This document shows, in pieces, positions 53,701 through 64,000 of a stretch of 64,000 nucleotides of DNA. Below the pieces are notes generated by a model that was not told the origin of the DNA, did no database searches, and saw nothing but the letters and a program-made list of their open reading frames with translations. The stretch lies in assembly GCA_016648135.1 (NCBI GenBank), contig JADDOH010024922.1:1-64000 (forward strand). Reading direction: 5' to 3'. Source of the stretch: Agrypnia vestita (Eukaryota; Arthropoda; Insecta; Trichoptera; Phryganeidae). Numbering within the stretch: position 1 is the stretch's first letter; the number at the start of each line of letters is the position of its first letter. The position numbers and the translations under genes were made by a program.

Positions 53701-56700
53701 CGTTTACGACCGGCGAAAGAGAGAGTCATTAGACGAAGCGCTGAAAGACAACAAGTACGTAAAGAAAAAGTTTGACAACGAAGTCAACAACGCCGACGAT
53801 CCGCGGTTCGACAACGGCGAAAAGGAACAGACCTACGACGAAGTGAACGATAATCAAGACGAACAACAGGACGACAACATCTTGGGTAATTTCGAAGGCA
53901 ACGAGGTTGAAGAGCAGCAGAACTTTGAAGAGTACGACTATCAGACCGAAGAGTCCAACATCATGCGAATACCGCCGCGGGGCGTCAAGGTCCCGGCGGA
54001 CGGCGATGACGCTAAAGCCATGGAGGAAGCGAAGAATCTCATGAAGCTCTCGTTGAAGGGCGACAAACTGAGCCTTACATACAGCGAACCGAATAAAAAT
54101 ACCGTCAATGTTCATGATTCGTCGACGCGAGAGCTGTTGAATGATGGGTTGAACGATAAGTATGTGCATGGGTATTCGGCGAGGGAGTCGCTCGATGATT
54201 CGGCGCCCAAGCTGGAGGAGGCCGGTTCGAAACACGACGCGGGAGGTTTTGTCAAAACAAAGTATCTCTTTCTGCTTGGACAGTCGGCCAACGACAACGA
54301 GACGGAGCTGCAGACGCGGATTGACGACGAGGCCGCGATGCACGGAGACATTATCCAAGAGGGCTTTGTAGACTCGTACAATAACCTGACCCTCAAGTCT
54401 GTCATGCTGCTGAAGTGGGTGGTCAGCAATTGCGGAGATAACGGTACGTTTATTTGTTTTTATTTTTTTTCTATTATTACTTAGAGTGAAATCTGGTTCT
54501 GGTTCAGGTTAAAAGAATTTTTAATACTCAATACAAGTTACGATAATGATACTCAAACGTGTTACAGAATAGAGGTCAGAAAACGTTAATGTCGCCAATC
54601 TCCACAAAGAATATTTGTTATTTAAAATGGAATGAAGAAAACTCCCCTAGAATATTTGCTACTAGTTACGAGACACTTGTATAATACAATTTTCGCACGC
54701 AGAAAAACTTCTAGCTCATTGGTTGGTACTCGCCCGATTTTTATCACTCAATTAATCACGCGTTGGTCACACTTTGCAGTTTTATCTCTAATGTCCATCA
54801 AAGACTTCATTCGCCGCGTGCGCGCCAGCCCTTTTATACCAAACGTGTAGGTTTCGCGATTCTTCGAGAACATTCTTTACATTTTTAGCGATTCCTCAAA
54901 ATTTTCAGTGCCTACGAGAATGCTCAAGCCGATCCCAGATTGATCCGGAGTGTTATGGAGTGTTCCAAGATTTACAACACTTATGGAGATAATCGACTTC
55001 AAAGTATATTTAAAAAATATATTTCTGACGTAGCTTCTGAAATTTATTATAAATTCACTGATTCGCTTTAATACAAGTGAAATAAAACAAAATATTAAAA
55101 CTGTGCCGAAAAATTGTGTTTAATTTTCTGTAAGCTTGCCATAAATATTGCGATTGCAAAATGTTCCAGTCCACTACATAATGAAGACCGACGACGACAT
55201 GTTTGTCAACATCCCCCGCCTGATCGAGGCTCTGCAGAATAAGTCGCGGGAGTTTGCACGCAGCCAGAAGACGCGCCTGGACGCCACCAAGGGCGGCAGC
55301 GAGAAACTGTTGATGGGCGACCTCATCTGCGACGCGAGGCCCATATCCGACACCAGGAGTAAATGGTTAATATTTTTATCAAATTATTTTTATGAAAATA
55401 TTATTTGATCGTGATTTTTCATTTTTAAAACAATGAATGAAGATTCAAAAATTTTCACTAGATATTAACTTCTTGGTATATTAACCCTGATAATTCGAAC
55501 ACCCCTGTAATTCGTAATTTGAAATAATTTTTAGTCGCTCGCGCCGTAAATTGATACATTTAAATTTACATAATTCAAAATTTTTTTGAAATTAGACAAA
55601 ATTTTAAAAATATTTCGATTTTTTTCACAACTGAGAACAACAAATATATCAATATCGGGTCCTTTAGCAATAGGAATGTCGCGATCCTTGTATTAGCATA
55701 ACAAATATTGTGTTTTCAAAATGATTTCTTTAAATATTGAAAAATGCAGACATTTTTCACAAAATTGATGGCTTTTTTCACCAGTTTTACGATTTTTGTC
55801 GAAATTCGCAATCGCAGATTTTTTTTTTTACCATGAATTTTGATTAACGGGGTTCTGCATAATTTTTAATGTTTTTTTTAGGTCACTTGAATTTTGAATA
55901 AAGAGGTACTGTATTATGACATATCAATTAAATATCAAATTAAAACAGCGGATAATTATGCATCAATCTTATACTATTACTAGCTTAACCCGTCAAAAAT
56001 GATGGTACTTTTACATGTCGGTTCCTAAGGAATAAGTATTTATTTATTTAATTAACTTCTGTGTGTAGGTGGTGTAATGTAGGTCTACACGTCATAAAAA
56101 ATATGAAATATCTACCTTATTTACGAAAACTATAATGTCACATTTTTTGTAATCATCGAATAGACATTTTCATACCAAAATGACTAAATTGAACTGTTAC
56201 GAATGTACGGATTTTTTAATTAAAAAATATTTATTCATTACTCTTGTATTTTCGGCCAGTGTGTAAAAGAGAGCAGAATATTGCGCGTTGCAGTTAAATC
56301 GAGCAAGAAAGAGTACGACAATGCCACACATTTCTTGTAGAACAGAGATGGAAGTTGCTTGGGTTTCGGTGAAAGAGAAAACAATATCGAAAGAGCACGG
56401 TAGTGTTGCGTAACACGTGTTAGACATAGACGGACTGCAGTCGCCGCGTCGTTGAATTTAGTTTGTAATGATACGTCAGCGTGTTTTATAATAATTTACT
56501 AAAATAATGCCAATTTGTATGTTTACCTTACATAATTATATACAAGGACCTTTAAAAGTCTATATATTTTTTACCACATATTAAAAAAAATGTCGATTTT
56601 TAATCATATAACACTGTGTTACACCACCGTTCCCAAAGGTATATTTTTTATCAGTCTTTTAAGAATTAAAAAAAAATGTTACTATAAAGAAATTATGGTA

Positions 56701-58667
56701 TGACGTGGAGTTCAGACCCTCATGATCTGAACCCCTCATCATCACCAGCTAGTTCAATCGGAGAAGAAGAATGGGACTAACCTTACTCCTCTATTTCAAT
56801 CTCAGGGTCCTTTCGGTGATATGCGCACTGAACTCTCTCTCTCGAGCCGCTTCAGGTGCCTCTCATATTAACAAGTTCAAGTTGCAACAGATTAACAAAG
56901 ACGGGTTTACATAACAAGACATTTTGTGCAATCAACATAAGCATTTATTCAATAAACTACTGACAATTATCTGTGCCATGAAATGGCGACAACAGGCAAA
57001 TTCAAAGATATTGTTAAATTTGATGATGCTCATCCACATGATGCTCAACATGTCCTTATGAATAGATCACAGGTGCTGCATATTTCTTCCGAACCTCCGT
57101 GCTTCACAAAAATTTACGTCGCCGTGACGCTGAACGGTATAATGGGTACTTGAAATATAGTATGAGACCAGGTCTTTCGGCGTAAGAACGGAACTGTTCC
57201 GACAATGCTTTTCTCCTGCATCACGCCAAGGTGTAGTATGTCAGGTCAGGGTGAGACCGGCATCCACTGGGTCCATGGATGCTGACTCCTACGCTGCCAG
57301 GTGGACCCCTGCCCTTGTGCTGGATCTCGAGCTCTCAGCAAGCCGCATGCTTGGCATCCGAAGACGGCTTCTCCTTGTGATCCCGTCGTAGCAACCCTCT
57401 CAACACATGGTGCGTGTGGCACATCTCGTGTGACAGAGTGTCAGAGTCCGAACGACGCCATGTTGTTCCGAATTGACCGATAATGCCGCTAAAAGTTCGC
57501 AATTGTACGCGGTTCTGAAAAGCGCACACATTACCTACGTGGACTCGAATGATTTTATCAGTTATATTATGGGCGGTGATTTAAATATTTCTTTTTGTTT
57601 TACTGTTCCGCGAAGGAGCGTGACGAACATGATTTATTACGTCACAATGCACATTACACAAAGTTACGGGGACAGACGGGCAGACAGACAGAAAGACAAC
57701 GAAATTATTATAATTGCGATTTGTGTTTTTCAGGTACTCTCCCAAGTATATGTACAGCGGCAAAGTATACCCGCGCTACCTGTCCGGGTCCGGGTATGTC
57801 ATGTCTTTGGGGGCCGCGCAGCAGCTCTACAGCTCGGCGCTCAACACGCCGCTCTTTCACTTGGAGGATGTTTTCATTACTGGTGAGCCTTACTTACTTA
57901 TTTATTTATTTATTTGTTTATTTGTTTACGCCCATTAGGCTTTTACATAAAGAATATAAAATAAATTTCAAAAAGCACATACATTAAACAATATATGTAT
58001 AGCACCAAAACAAACCAAGACATCCTCAATTTTTATAAACTTAGTATTACATACAGTCTTATTACTTTTATTAAATTTCACTTGTTGGCGAGGAATTTTG
58101 TAATCAATATTTGAGCCACTTTCTAACCAACAATAGCTCTAAAACTTGGCAAAGAGACGTATTCCCGACGACGAAACTATAAATCATTCATTAATTTTAC
58201 ATGATCGGTTTAATTATTCAAAAAAATAATTTAAACTACTTTTTCATTTCGAAATGACGATGCTAACCTCCAGATTTACCGCATTTCTTACAGGCATGTG
58301 CTCCCACAAGGCCGGCATCAAGCCCACCGACCACCCCGGCTTCTCGTACGCCATGCGCAAGTTCAACACCTGCGTGTATGCCTACCTCATCACCGCGCAC
58401 CAGGTGACCGTCTCGCAGATGCGCCACATGTTCGCGAAGCTCGCCTCGCCCGCCTTCACCCACCACCTGGAGGCGTGCGAGGCCAGGCGGCTGCTCTCGC
58501 TGTCGGTGAAGGGGTCCTCGTTCCTCGCCTCGGCCAAGAACACGCTGTTCAGCCGCGGCATCGACCTGCTCGGCAGCCCCAGGAGCATCATAACGGGGCT
58601 GGCGGGCTTCGGGTACGCCGACGCGCGCAAGAAAAAGCTGAAGCGGTCGAATAACGGGTGTTCATGA
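41589..58667 (+). CDS. GT31 beta-1,3-glycosyltransferase (beta-1,3-galactosyltransferase-like), 868 aa, 6 exons
   Basis: Exons 41589-41710, 42237-42475, 52917-54443, 55170-55365, 57734-57882 and 58294-58667 join in phase (2,1,1,2,1) to 868 codons plus TGA. GT31 enzymes are Golgi type II proteins that add galactose, GlcNAc or GalNAc in beta-1,3 linkage from UDP-sugars. Seen here: a 93-residue cytosolic tail, a membrane anchor at about 94-113 (FFVFSACAAVLLLMMYVPAY), a luminal stem with N-glycosylation sites, the first GT31 motif ERRAAIRETWG (200-210), LFLLG (571-575), the segment DSYNNLTLK, the metal-binding DDD of KTDDDMFVN (637-639), SGSGYVMS, and the acidic HLEDVFITG (738-745), followed by a family-typical cysteine. 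Between motif one and LFLLG lies an acidic insertion of about 350 residues. Acceptor specificity cannot be told. Confidence 0.93.
41781..41887. repeat. Two-copy tandem repeat (~52 bp)
   Basis: The unit ggccctgaaaag, gtctttcattcgg and ggtgaatgaaaac occurs twice plus a partial third. It lies in the short GT31 intron 1. Confidence 0.8.
41978..42075 (-). mobile_element. LINE 3' tip
   Basis: On the minus strand LFRTALDRETVSQMIADVGG then GTQQGT and an (AGA)n-like tail match the end of an RTE/jockey-like protein. It lies in GT31 intron 1. Confidence 0.45.
42237..42475 (+). CDS. GT31 exon 2 (tail and membrane anchor)
   Basis: Acceptor ccccag, donor GTGAGT at 42476. It is very GC-rich for the region. 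It carries the end of the cytosolic tail and the single transmembrane helix. Confidence 0.9.
42864..43270. repeat. Solo LTR-like repeat, family A copy 5
   Basis: It starts TGTAGCAACATCG, then tggctttgggaggtaaatg, as in the other copies. The far end is not sharp. Confidence 0.4.
43280..44930. other. GT31 intron 2, no gene recognised
   Basis: A GC-richer stretch at 43370-43515 (open frame 43308-43502) has no recognisable domain. The short inverted pair at about 44622 and 44725 (ccggttgtttcaagttggat and its inverse) marks a small foldback element of about 130 bp. Confidence 0.35.
45313..45416. repeat. Tandem repeat, about three 34-bp units
   Basis: Units of aaaaatcatac or a variant plus gaggaaaaacaaaggac follow one another. 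Confidence 0.8.
45886..46059 (+). pseudogene. LINE reverse-transcriptase fragment (57 aa)
   Basis: The open frame MFIDFKKAFDTLKHEILL followed by MDEWGIRGSL is RT motif 3 (with the catalytic-site Asp in FIDFKKAFD) of a non-LTR element. Both flanks of the RT domain are missing. Confidence 0.75.
46752..47678. mobile_element. Foldback element, family C, with a second foldback inside
   Basis: The outer ends atatcaagggcgtgtagtga and ccctgcacgcccttgata are inverted. Within it the pair 46908-46960 / 47535-47590 (aaatttcaataaatattatt and inverse) and the pair 47222-47292 / 47355-47430 also fold back. It lies in GT31 intron 2. Confidence 0.6.
47752..48200 (+). other. Unassigned region with a short exon-like ORF
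   Basis: An ATG at about 47839 gives MATSVGKSLDKAHIFRKLLKLQ up to a possible donor gtactc, and the wider frame 47753-48010 stays open. The region is less AT-rich than its flanks. It may be an unrelated exon inside the GT31 intron, or transposon sequence. I do not recognise the peptide. Confidence 0.2.
48568..49274. mobile_element. Foldback MITE, family B, with a nested LINE insertion
   Basis: The ends cagggtgtaacagagctagt and actagctttgttacatcctg are inverted, with matching inner parts. A 239-bp retro-insertion (48963-49201) interrupts the right half. Confidence 0.7.
48963..49201 (+). mobile_element. 5'-truncated retro-insertion with poly(A) and 12-bp target duplication
   Basis: The duplication AACTCCTAGTTG is seen at 48951-48962 and 49202-49213. 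The insert ends in 15 or more A. Its frame ends QSLLQDLADLNVPFPTNIQL, LLTDCRREVLKVLLRFLES and a stop, which looks like the C-terminus of a LINE protein rather than a host gene. Confidence 0.8.
49420..49530 (-). repeat. tRNA-derived SINE
   Basis: On the minus strand TGGTCTCGTGGTTGTGACTC (A-box-like) is followed by GGGCTCGAACC (B-box-like) at tRNA spacing and a body shared with the copy at 2500-2615. Confidence 0.5.
49531..51235. other. GT31 intron 2, repeat fragments only
   Basis: A family C end lies near 50365-50405 and family B halves near 50408-50640. No gene is seen. Confidence 0.35.
51236..51900. repeat. Dispersed repeat with inverted ends
   Basis: gcattgtgtagagtgatcac at the left and gcgatcactttacaccatgt at the right are inverted. 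Related single ends occur at 16835 and 32285. Confidence 0.45.
52917..54443 (+). CDS. GT31 exon 3 (stem, first catalytic motif, acidic insertion)
   Basis: This single 1527-bp exon runs from Gly121 to the split codon 630. It carries ERRAAIRETWG, then the insertion (about 218-568) rich in Asp, Glu and Asn, then KYLFLLGQS and DSYNNLTLKSVMLLKWV. Two RXKR sites lie in the insertion. No stop or splice signal removes the insertion cleanly, and its codons remain open throughout. Confidence 0.93.
54675..54975. repeat. LTR-like repeat fragment in GT31 intron 3
   Basis: It contains ccttttataccaaacg, a TATA-like box on the minus strand, and ttcgagaacattc, resembling the family A layout. It is flanked by family B foldback pieces. 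Confidence 0.3.
55170..55365 (+). CDS. GT31 exon 4 (metal-binding DDD)
   Basis: Acceptor atgttccag, donor GTTAAT at 55366. It encodes VHYIMKTDDDMFVNIPRLIE and onward to the split Trp695. The donor is slightly unusual (GTTAAT), but it is the only GT that restores the conserved KWYSPKY join. Confidence 0.93.
55485..55918. mobile_element. Pogo/Tigger-like foldback remnant 2
   Basis: Ends with gataattcgaacacccctg and gaataaagaggtactgta. Inner motifs are shared with 19255-19700 and 62274-62838. Confidence 0.5.
56000..57733. other. GT31 intron 4, with a GC-richer block at 57100-57500
   Basis: The block at 57100-57500 is much richer in G+C than the intron and holds short open frames on both strands, but none is recognisable. 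It may be an old mobile element. Confidence 0.3.
57734..57882 (+). CDS. GT31 exon 5 (EDVF motif)
   Basis: Acceptor tgtttttcag, donor GTGAGC at 57883. It encodes YSPKYMYSGKVYPRYLSGSG and ends HLEDVFIT. Confidence 0.93.
57890..58230. repeat. Dispersed repeat in GT31 intron 5
   Basis: It starts with TTTA-type simple repeats, then sequence shared with 48-165 (gcttttacat, cattaaacaatat) and with 9600-9700 (caatagctctaaaacttggc). Confidence 0.5.
58294..58667 (+). CDS. GT31 exon 6 (C-terminus)
   Basis: Acceptor gcatttcttacag. It encodes GMCSHKAGIKPTDHPGFSYA to the stop at 58665-58667. The last ~70 residues (LLSLSVKGSSFLASAKN onward, ending KKKLKRSNNGCS) extend past the usual GT31 end and are basic. 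Confidence 0.93.
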
Positions 58668-59177
58668 AGAAGATGTCGGTTTGTCGGTCATTCTTTCAGT
58701 CAGGCATGTTGAATACCAAAAAGAATATTTTTCTTTGTTGCAATATATTCTATCGATATCCAGAAAATGATATTGAATCTCGAAATCTTTTTAATTATTA
58801 TTGTGACGTACTAATCATGATCCCGTATTTCAAATACTTCCTTTTCTACATGTCTAACGTTGTTTTAGAAATTTCGTTGTTACTCTTTGATAGGTATATA
58901 ATTTTAATATATATTACAGATGGAGAGTTTAATATAGATTTTTGATAGATAAAGGCGTCCCTATAAAAAGGGTATATATGCAAAAACAAAATTTTGCAGG
59001 AGAGAGGAAAAACACTTTCTTCTTTGTTTTATGTTACTAAGAAATCCCATTGGCATCTTAAAACAGTCGGCATCCGTCATATTTGTTACTACCAGATGAA
59101 TTAAGAGGAATATAGACTCTTTTTCCACGTTAGCTTTGTAGCTGGAATTTCAGCAAGATTGTGTTGAAATCATGGAA

Positions 59178-59183
59178 AATAAA
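59178..59183 (+). terminator. Candidate poly(A) signal for GT31
   Basis: AATAAA about 510 bases after the stop codon. A second hexamer follows near 59225. Confidence 0.35.
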
Positions 59184-59648
59184 TACCGCACATGGTGCAT
59201 ACTGTTGTGAAAATCATTTTAAAATAATAAAATCAGTTTTTGACCCGATGTACTATATAGACTGTTTTTATTTTTATAGGGGCGCCTTCGAATACGGAAT
59301 GTTTTTTTAGGAACTACCTACATTCTCCTCATTGAATCAACGATGCCTTTTGATTTTCAGTTTTAATATGGTTAATTTACATTATACAATGTAGAAAGTT
59401 TATTATTCAAAATACACAGGCCTACTAGGGGTAGACCTCTTTCCATTTAAGAAAGACAATGGAATTAGTATGTGTAAGCCATGCATGCGTACACCAACGC
59501 GACGAAACAATGTGCGTCGTACGAACGCCTTACACATGCTAATTCAATTTTTTAAAATGAAAAATGTATATGTGACATGAAACACCGCCTTATATGTGAC
59601 ATCTTTACCTGGGAAGCATAAAAAATGCTCTATATTAAAAACATATTA

Positions 59649-60598
59649 CAGTAAAACTTTGATTTTACGTCCCTCGTTTTCACGTTTTTCCGCTATTTAC
59701 ACCAAAAATTTGAAGTCCCATTTCATCTCCTTACATTCCCATACAAATATTTCACGGTTTTACACTGAATCATTTAGAAAATTCATTATGTCAACTCCAC
59801 ATTCAGTGAAATTTACGAGCGAAATTATGAATTTTTCTTTCCAAAAACTCAATACGCCAACATTAGATGAATTTTCAACGCGGCACCTACGGTGTTTAGG
59901 TTCCGGCTCGAGCGCGTACAAATTACGTTAGTAATGAAGTAAGGTAAAAAGGAACACACTAATTACTGTATGTAAATGTTTTTAACGCTTGAATAATGCT
60001 CTTTTACTAATTGCACTCATTTTACCATCAGCAATTCGTGCGCGCGAAAAAGTAATGGCGCGGCGGTTTTCACTCGCGTATTCACTTATGAATCGTTTTT
60101 AAAGTATTTCGTTAGTTTGTATTGTTAAATTCTCATTTCATTTTGTTTTATGCACTTTTGTGAATTTTTTTCTTAAATCATTATAAAATGCATCATGATT
60201 TTAAAATGACATTTAGCGGCCGAGTTTAGAGCATTCGCCAATTTTTTAATAGAATACGAAATTGAAGATATGGGCGCTATAAAAAAATAATCGGGCTCTA
60301 AAATTTAGCGATTCACCTAGAGAATAAAGGCCCAAATGTTGACCTGAACCAAGTAGAGGATTGGGGGCAAACTGATATAAAATGGGTTGTTTTTTTTAGC
60401 AATAGCAACAGAAAAATGTAATGTACATTTTTGAAAATAATATATATGATATAAAGTTATTTTAAGCATTAATTGTTTTTACTTTCATCAAAAGCTCATT
60501 TTTGTATACAATTTTCATTTCCTCACTTTTACATTTTCCTAAGTTCAACACCGATTTTTTTTGTTTCCCCGGAGAAGTGTAAAAACGAAGTTTTACTG
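59649..60598. mobile_element. Pogo/Tigger-like element, 950 bp, non-autonomous
   Basis: The ends CAGTAAAACTTTGATTTTAC and the inverse of CAGTAAAACTTCGTTTTTAC are flanked by TA on both sides. Both features fit pogo/Tigger transposons. No complete transposase is present. Confidence 0.75.
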
Positions 60599-60599
60599 T

Positions 60600-61880
60600 A
60601 TATATTCTGCATAGGACTTGTTTTTCTAGTCCTGACTATGAATCTCATATAAAATTTTACAATACTTTTTTTTTAATGCTGTTATATTTTTCCGTGAAAA
60701 CCTTTGAAAAAATTATAATATTTGATAAAAATTAATTGAAATGATCAAAAAATTAACAACCGGAAACATGTGATGACGATTAATTAAATATTACCCAAAC
60801 TTATCTTAAGATTTTTTTTCTGATTGCGATTTCCAATTGGTAATATTTATATTAATTTAAAATAGACGATTCTTTATATTTTATCTTTTAAAGTATTTAA
60901 TTAAGATAGTTATAATTTTAATATTAATTGTAATAATTAATAGGGTACCTACTTTTATTTTTAAAAAAATCGTGTTAATTATAGTATTGTTTAGAATGTT
61001 TTATTTATGATATTTTTTTTGTTCTATGACATATATGATCTCTTTTTGTGATTGATGTACGTATTTAGATAATCATATATCTTTTTTTTCCGATACGTCC
61101 CAATCTAATCTGCGTTCTTGCATCATTTCATGCATGTTTCAGTGTCACGCATGTTACATAATCATCGGTGGCATTTGTGTATATTTTTTAATTATTAAAT
61201 GCTTAATAGAAATGTAGTCAATATGTCAAAATGTGAGACCCCCAGCAGACATATTTAAACTACATTTCAGCGTGTAGTGTGTTGCGGTTTTGCAATTGAA
61301 ACATTAAAATAAAACACTAATAAAGAATTTCCGGTTTAAAAAGATTGCCTACAGTTCTGGCGCCATCTAGAAAGTAATTTAGGAATATGTCGCTTCGAAC
61401 TGGAAGAAATAGATGTCTCTAAAAAATAATTTGATGAATTCTTTCGTTACTAAGGAATATTGATCTGGTGATGTTTTTGATATGGAGGTTGTCTCGAGAA
61501 AATGGTGCGGTGGATCTCGTTGCCTCGTTGATCGGTGGAGCCTTGATTCTCGTACCATCCATGTGGTTGCAATATATTACTTCCAATAGACTTCTCATAT
61601 ATAATAATAACTGATAATTAAAAAATATATGTTTTTAGAATTGATTGTTTGTTAATTACACGCTTTCATTTTGCACACTATTTACAGGTCTTTGCGAACA
61701 TGTTAATTTTGTATGATTTTTTTTACAAACAGTTATACACAAGAGGTTTTTGTAGCGTTTACTATTTTATTTGGCGTATTTTTGACATAAACAAATAACT
61801 TTTGTCTATAAATGATGTCGGCTGGTTTCGATATGTCGGTATCTTCGTCAGGTTCGATATACCTTCATGCGATGTACGCA
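60600..61880. other. AT-rich spacer
   Basis: No gene is recognised. A hammerhead-like order (CTGACGA, gata/tatc, GAAAC) can be read on the minus strand at 61851-61826 but is weaker than the others. Confidence 0.3.
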
Positions 61881-61882
61881 CG

Positions 61883-61938
61883 CAGGATACACGTACACTG
61901 ACTGCCACATAACTGGCAGTCAGTGTACGTGTATCCTG
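61883..61938. repeat. Perfect 25-bp-arm hairpin with 6-nt loop
   Basis: The arm caggatacacgtacactgac then tgcca is repeated inverted after the loop cataac. Confidence 0.95.
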
Positions 61939-62273
61939 ACGTTGTCAAACGATTACTACAGAATTATTACTCATTTTTGTTATAAGACAGAGTGAGGTTA
62001 TTAAAATATAATATATTGATCAGTATACACGTGTGCATAATAAGAGTCGCTGATATCAATAGTGGACTGTCACAAAACTTAGATTACGAGGGTTAAACTT
62101 TTGATCCCAGAACATTTTTCACAATATTAACCCTTTGTATGCCAGACTATTTGTGGTACGCAAAAAAAATATAAGTAAAATTAGCAAATACTGCATTTAT
62201 AATATCCGCCCATACATCTTCTTCCAGATCATCAGCAATTTAAATTTTCAAACTACAGAATAATCTCGTTTAT

Positions 62274-62838
62274 TCGAAATTTAGGGACCCAAAAAAAAAA
62301 ATATTTCGAATTATACGGAACCGCGTTGAATCCAAATTCAATGTAAAAAAAAATGCGAATTTGAATTGCAAAATTTGCTGAAAATCGTAAAACTCATGAA
62401 TAAAGCCATCAATTTTGTGAAAAAACGTGTGTATTTTTGCATATTTCAAGAAATCCTTTCGAAAACGCAATATTTATTATGCTAATACAAAGTTTGCGAC
62501 ATTTCTATAGCTGAAATACCTGATATTGACTTATTTGCTGTCCTCACTTGCAATAAAAATAAAAAATAAATTTGATTTTGTCAAATTTCGAAAAAATTTC
62601 AAATTTTGTGAACTAATAAAATGTATTGATTAATGGCGGTAATCGATATATTGGTACTTTGGTAATAGAAATGTCACTATCTTTGTAGTAGCGTAATAAA
62701 TATTACGTTTTCGAAATGATATCTTGAAATATGCAAAAATACAGATGATTTTCAGAAAATTGATTACTTTTTTCATGAGTTTTACGATTTTTGGCGAATT
62801 TTGCTCCGCATAATTCGAAATATTTTTTTTTTTGGTCC
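62274..62838. mobile_element. Pogo/Tigger-like foldback remnant 3 (palindromic)
   Basis: The left half (atttcgaattatacgg, cgtaaaactcatgaa, ttatgctaatacaaag) is repeated inverted in the right half (catgagttttacgattttt, gcataattcgaaatatt). It is the clearest member of its family. Confidence 0.65.
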
Positions 62839-63837
62839 ATTGTGTGTGTGACCTAGATTGGTGGTTATGTATGTATGGGATGGGATGCCATAAACCTACT
62901 TATATTAGATGTCGATGCTGAGCGAATGTAATTATGTAGCGTTATGTAATTATCGCTCATGGCCTAACGATTGTAACCACTGATAATTATCTTCATGTTT
63001 CTCTACGGTACGCAGTACGGATAAGCCTTGCGTCATTGATCTGGTTGGCAAATCGAGTCAGAGATCACTCGCTTTCTCTCTGGACTCTCGCTTTTCATCC
63101 GGGGATTTAGATTTTTTATACAGAATTGTTAAGTTTTGATACGAATTGCGTTAATTATATATGAATGTATACAATATGAACGTTTGTCTTCATTAATAAA
63201 CAGATTTTTGACATTACTAATGTAGAGAATTTATCCAGTGTTAAGATAAAATACGTTTCCGAATATTTAAAAAATTTGTTAGTACATTATTTATTAGTAA
63301 CGTTTGAAAATATTAAATAAATATCGCTTCAAATATGTTTAGAATTACAACCAATCAAATTGGCCTTTTAAAGAAATATATACTTTTTACATTTCTGTCT
63401 TAAAATTGCGTCTGTAGCAAGCTCCATAAATCTTCTTGTAATTTGAGCCTAATTTTTTCTACAAGACCTTTAGAGCATAGTTTCAAAATATAATACTGTG
63501 AATAATTAAAGTGATTTAAAATTGTACAAGCCTAATAGACAACAACCTTATATATGAATATATGTTCAATTCCCGGAGTGTGTCATGCGTGATATAATCG
63601 AACATGTTTTATATAACGCATGTGTAAATTTCGAGCTTATATAGCCGGTTGTTAGGAAGATAATAGATATCTGTATGCAGTGCGTTTACCTATGTGGCGG
63701 ACCTACTGGTTGAAAAAAACATGAATCATATTTTTTAATTCTTCGAATGTAATTCTTCAATTAGAATTATCAGTGTCGTACAGAACTTTTTTTTTTACTT
63801 GAACCTCCGCTCCTCGGTTATCGCAATTATACGCATG

Positions 63838-64000
63838 GACAATGACAGCAAGATCTGCGGAGATGCTGGACGTATTTGAGAGAAGAGTGCTAAGCAAAAT
63901 TCTGGGACCTATGAATGATGGTGAAACTTGGAGAATAAGCTGTATAACATTTTTAAGGCTCCCAAGCTCTCTGTACACACTCGACTGAGTGGGCTGAGAT
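63838..64000 (+). mobile_element. LINE fragment, cut by the window end
   Basis: MTARSAEMLDVFERRVLSKI then LGPMNDGETWRI, and after a frame change NKLYNIFKAPKLSVHTRLSG. These match the C-terminal region of LINE proteins (L--FERKVLR-I-GP---G-WR-R-N-ELY). Confidence 0.65.

Noticed and set aside
53729..54358. Minus-strand 209-codon open frame
   Set aside because: It is antisense to the GT31 insertion. The strong codon bias of the acidic insertion keeps the opposite strand open, and the peptide has no domain.

Overview
The window is AT-rich nuclear DNA of an animal, most likely an insect. It has small exons with canonical GT..AG borders in very long introns, and dense, decayed transposons of many classes: mariner, Harbinger, pogo-like, foldback MITEs, CR1/L2- and RTE-type LINEs, probable Penelope-like fragments, tRNA-derived SINEs and solo LTR-like repeats. 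No prokaryotic gene organisation is present. The species cannot be named from this sequence alone.

Three host genes can be assembled with matching splice phases. (1) A secreted C-type-lectin-domain protein on the + strand (1655-12703, five exons, 197 codons plus stop). Its first and last exons are predicted from phase and splice signals; the three central exons carry the recognisable domain. (2) LYRM4/ISD11, the frataxin/NFS1-partner LYR protein of mitochondrial iron-sulfur cluster assembly, on the - strand (25301 down to 22890, three exons, 89 aa). (3) A GT31 beta-1,3-glycosyltransferase (beta-1,3-galactosyltransferase-like type II membrane protein) on the + strand (41589-58667, six coding exons, 868 aa). 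Its catalytic domain is split by an acidic insertion of about 350 residues that contains two furin-type sites.

Region by region: 0.6-1.1 kb is a LINE remnant. 1.6-13.3 kb is the lectin gene, whose introns hold a solo LTR, foldback elements, a LINE 3' end with poly(A), a Harbinger derivative with its TAA target duplication, and a decayed LINE reverse transcriptase. 13.3-22.8 kb is repeat-rich spacer with foldbacks and a SINE. 22.8-25.4 kb is LYRM4. 25.4-33 kb is a transposon pile-up with hammerhead-like cores, a mariner broken by a LINE and a MITE, and probable Penelope-like ends. 33.3-33.7 kb is a CpG-rich patch that may hold a promoter. 34.6-39.4 kb holds RTE-like LINE tails. 39.44-40.73 kb is a nearly intact mariner. 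41.6-58.7 kb is the GT31 gene, whose introns again hold nested repeats. 58.7-64 kb holds a pogo-like element, a pogo-like foldback and a truncated LINE.

The three host genes show no obvious shared pathway. The lectin and glycosyltransferase both concern extracellular glycans, but they are about 29 kb apart and lie either side of LYRM4, so no functional link is claimed.
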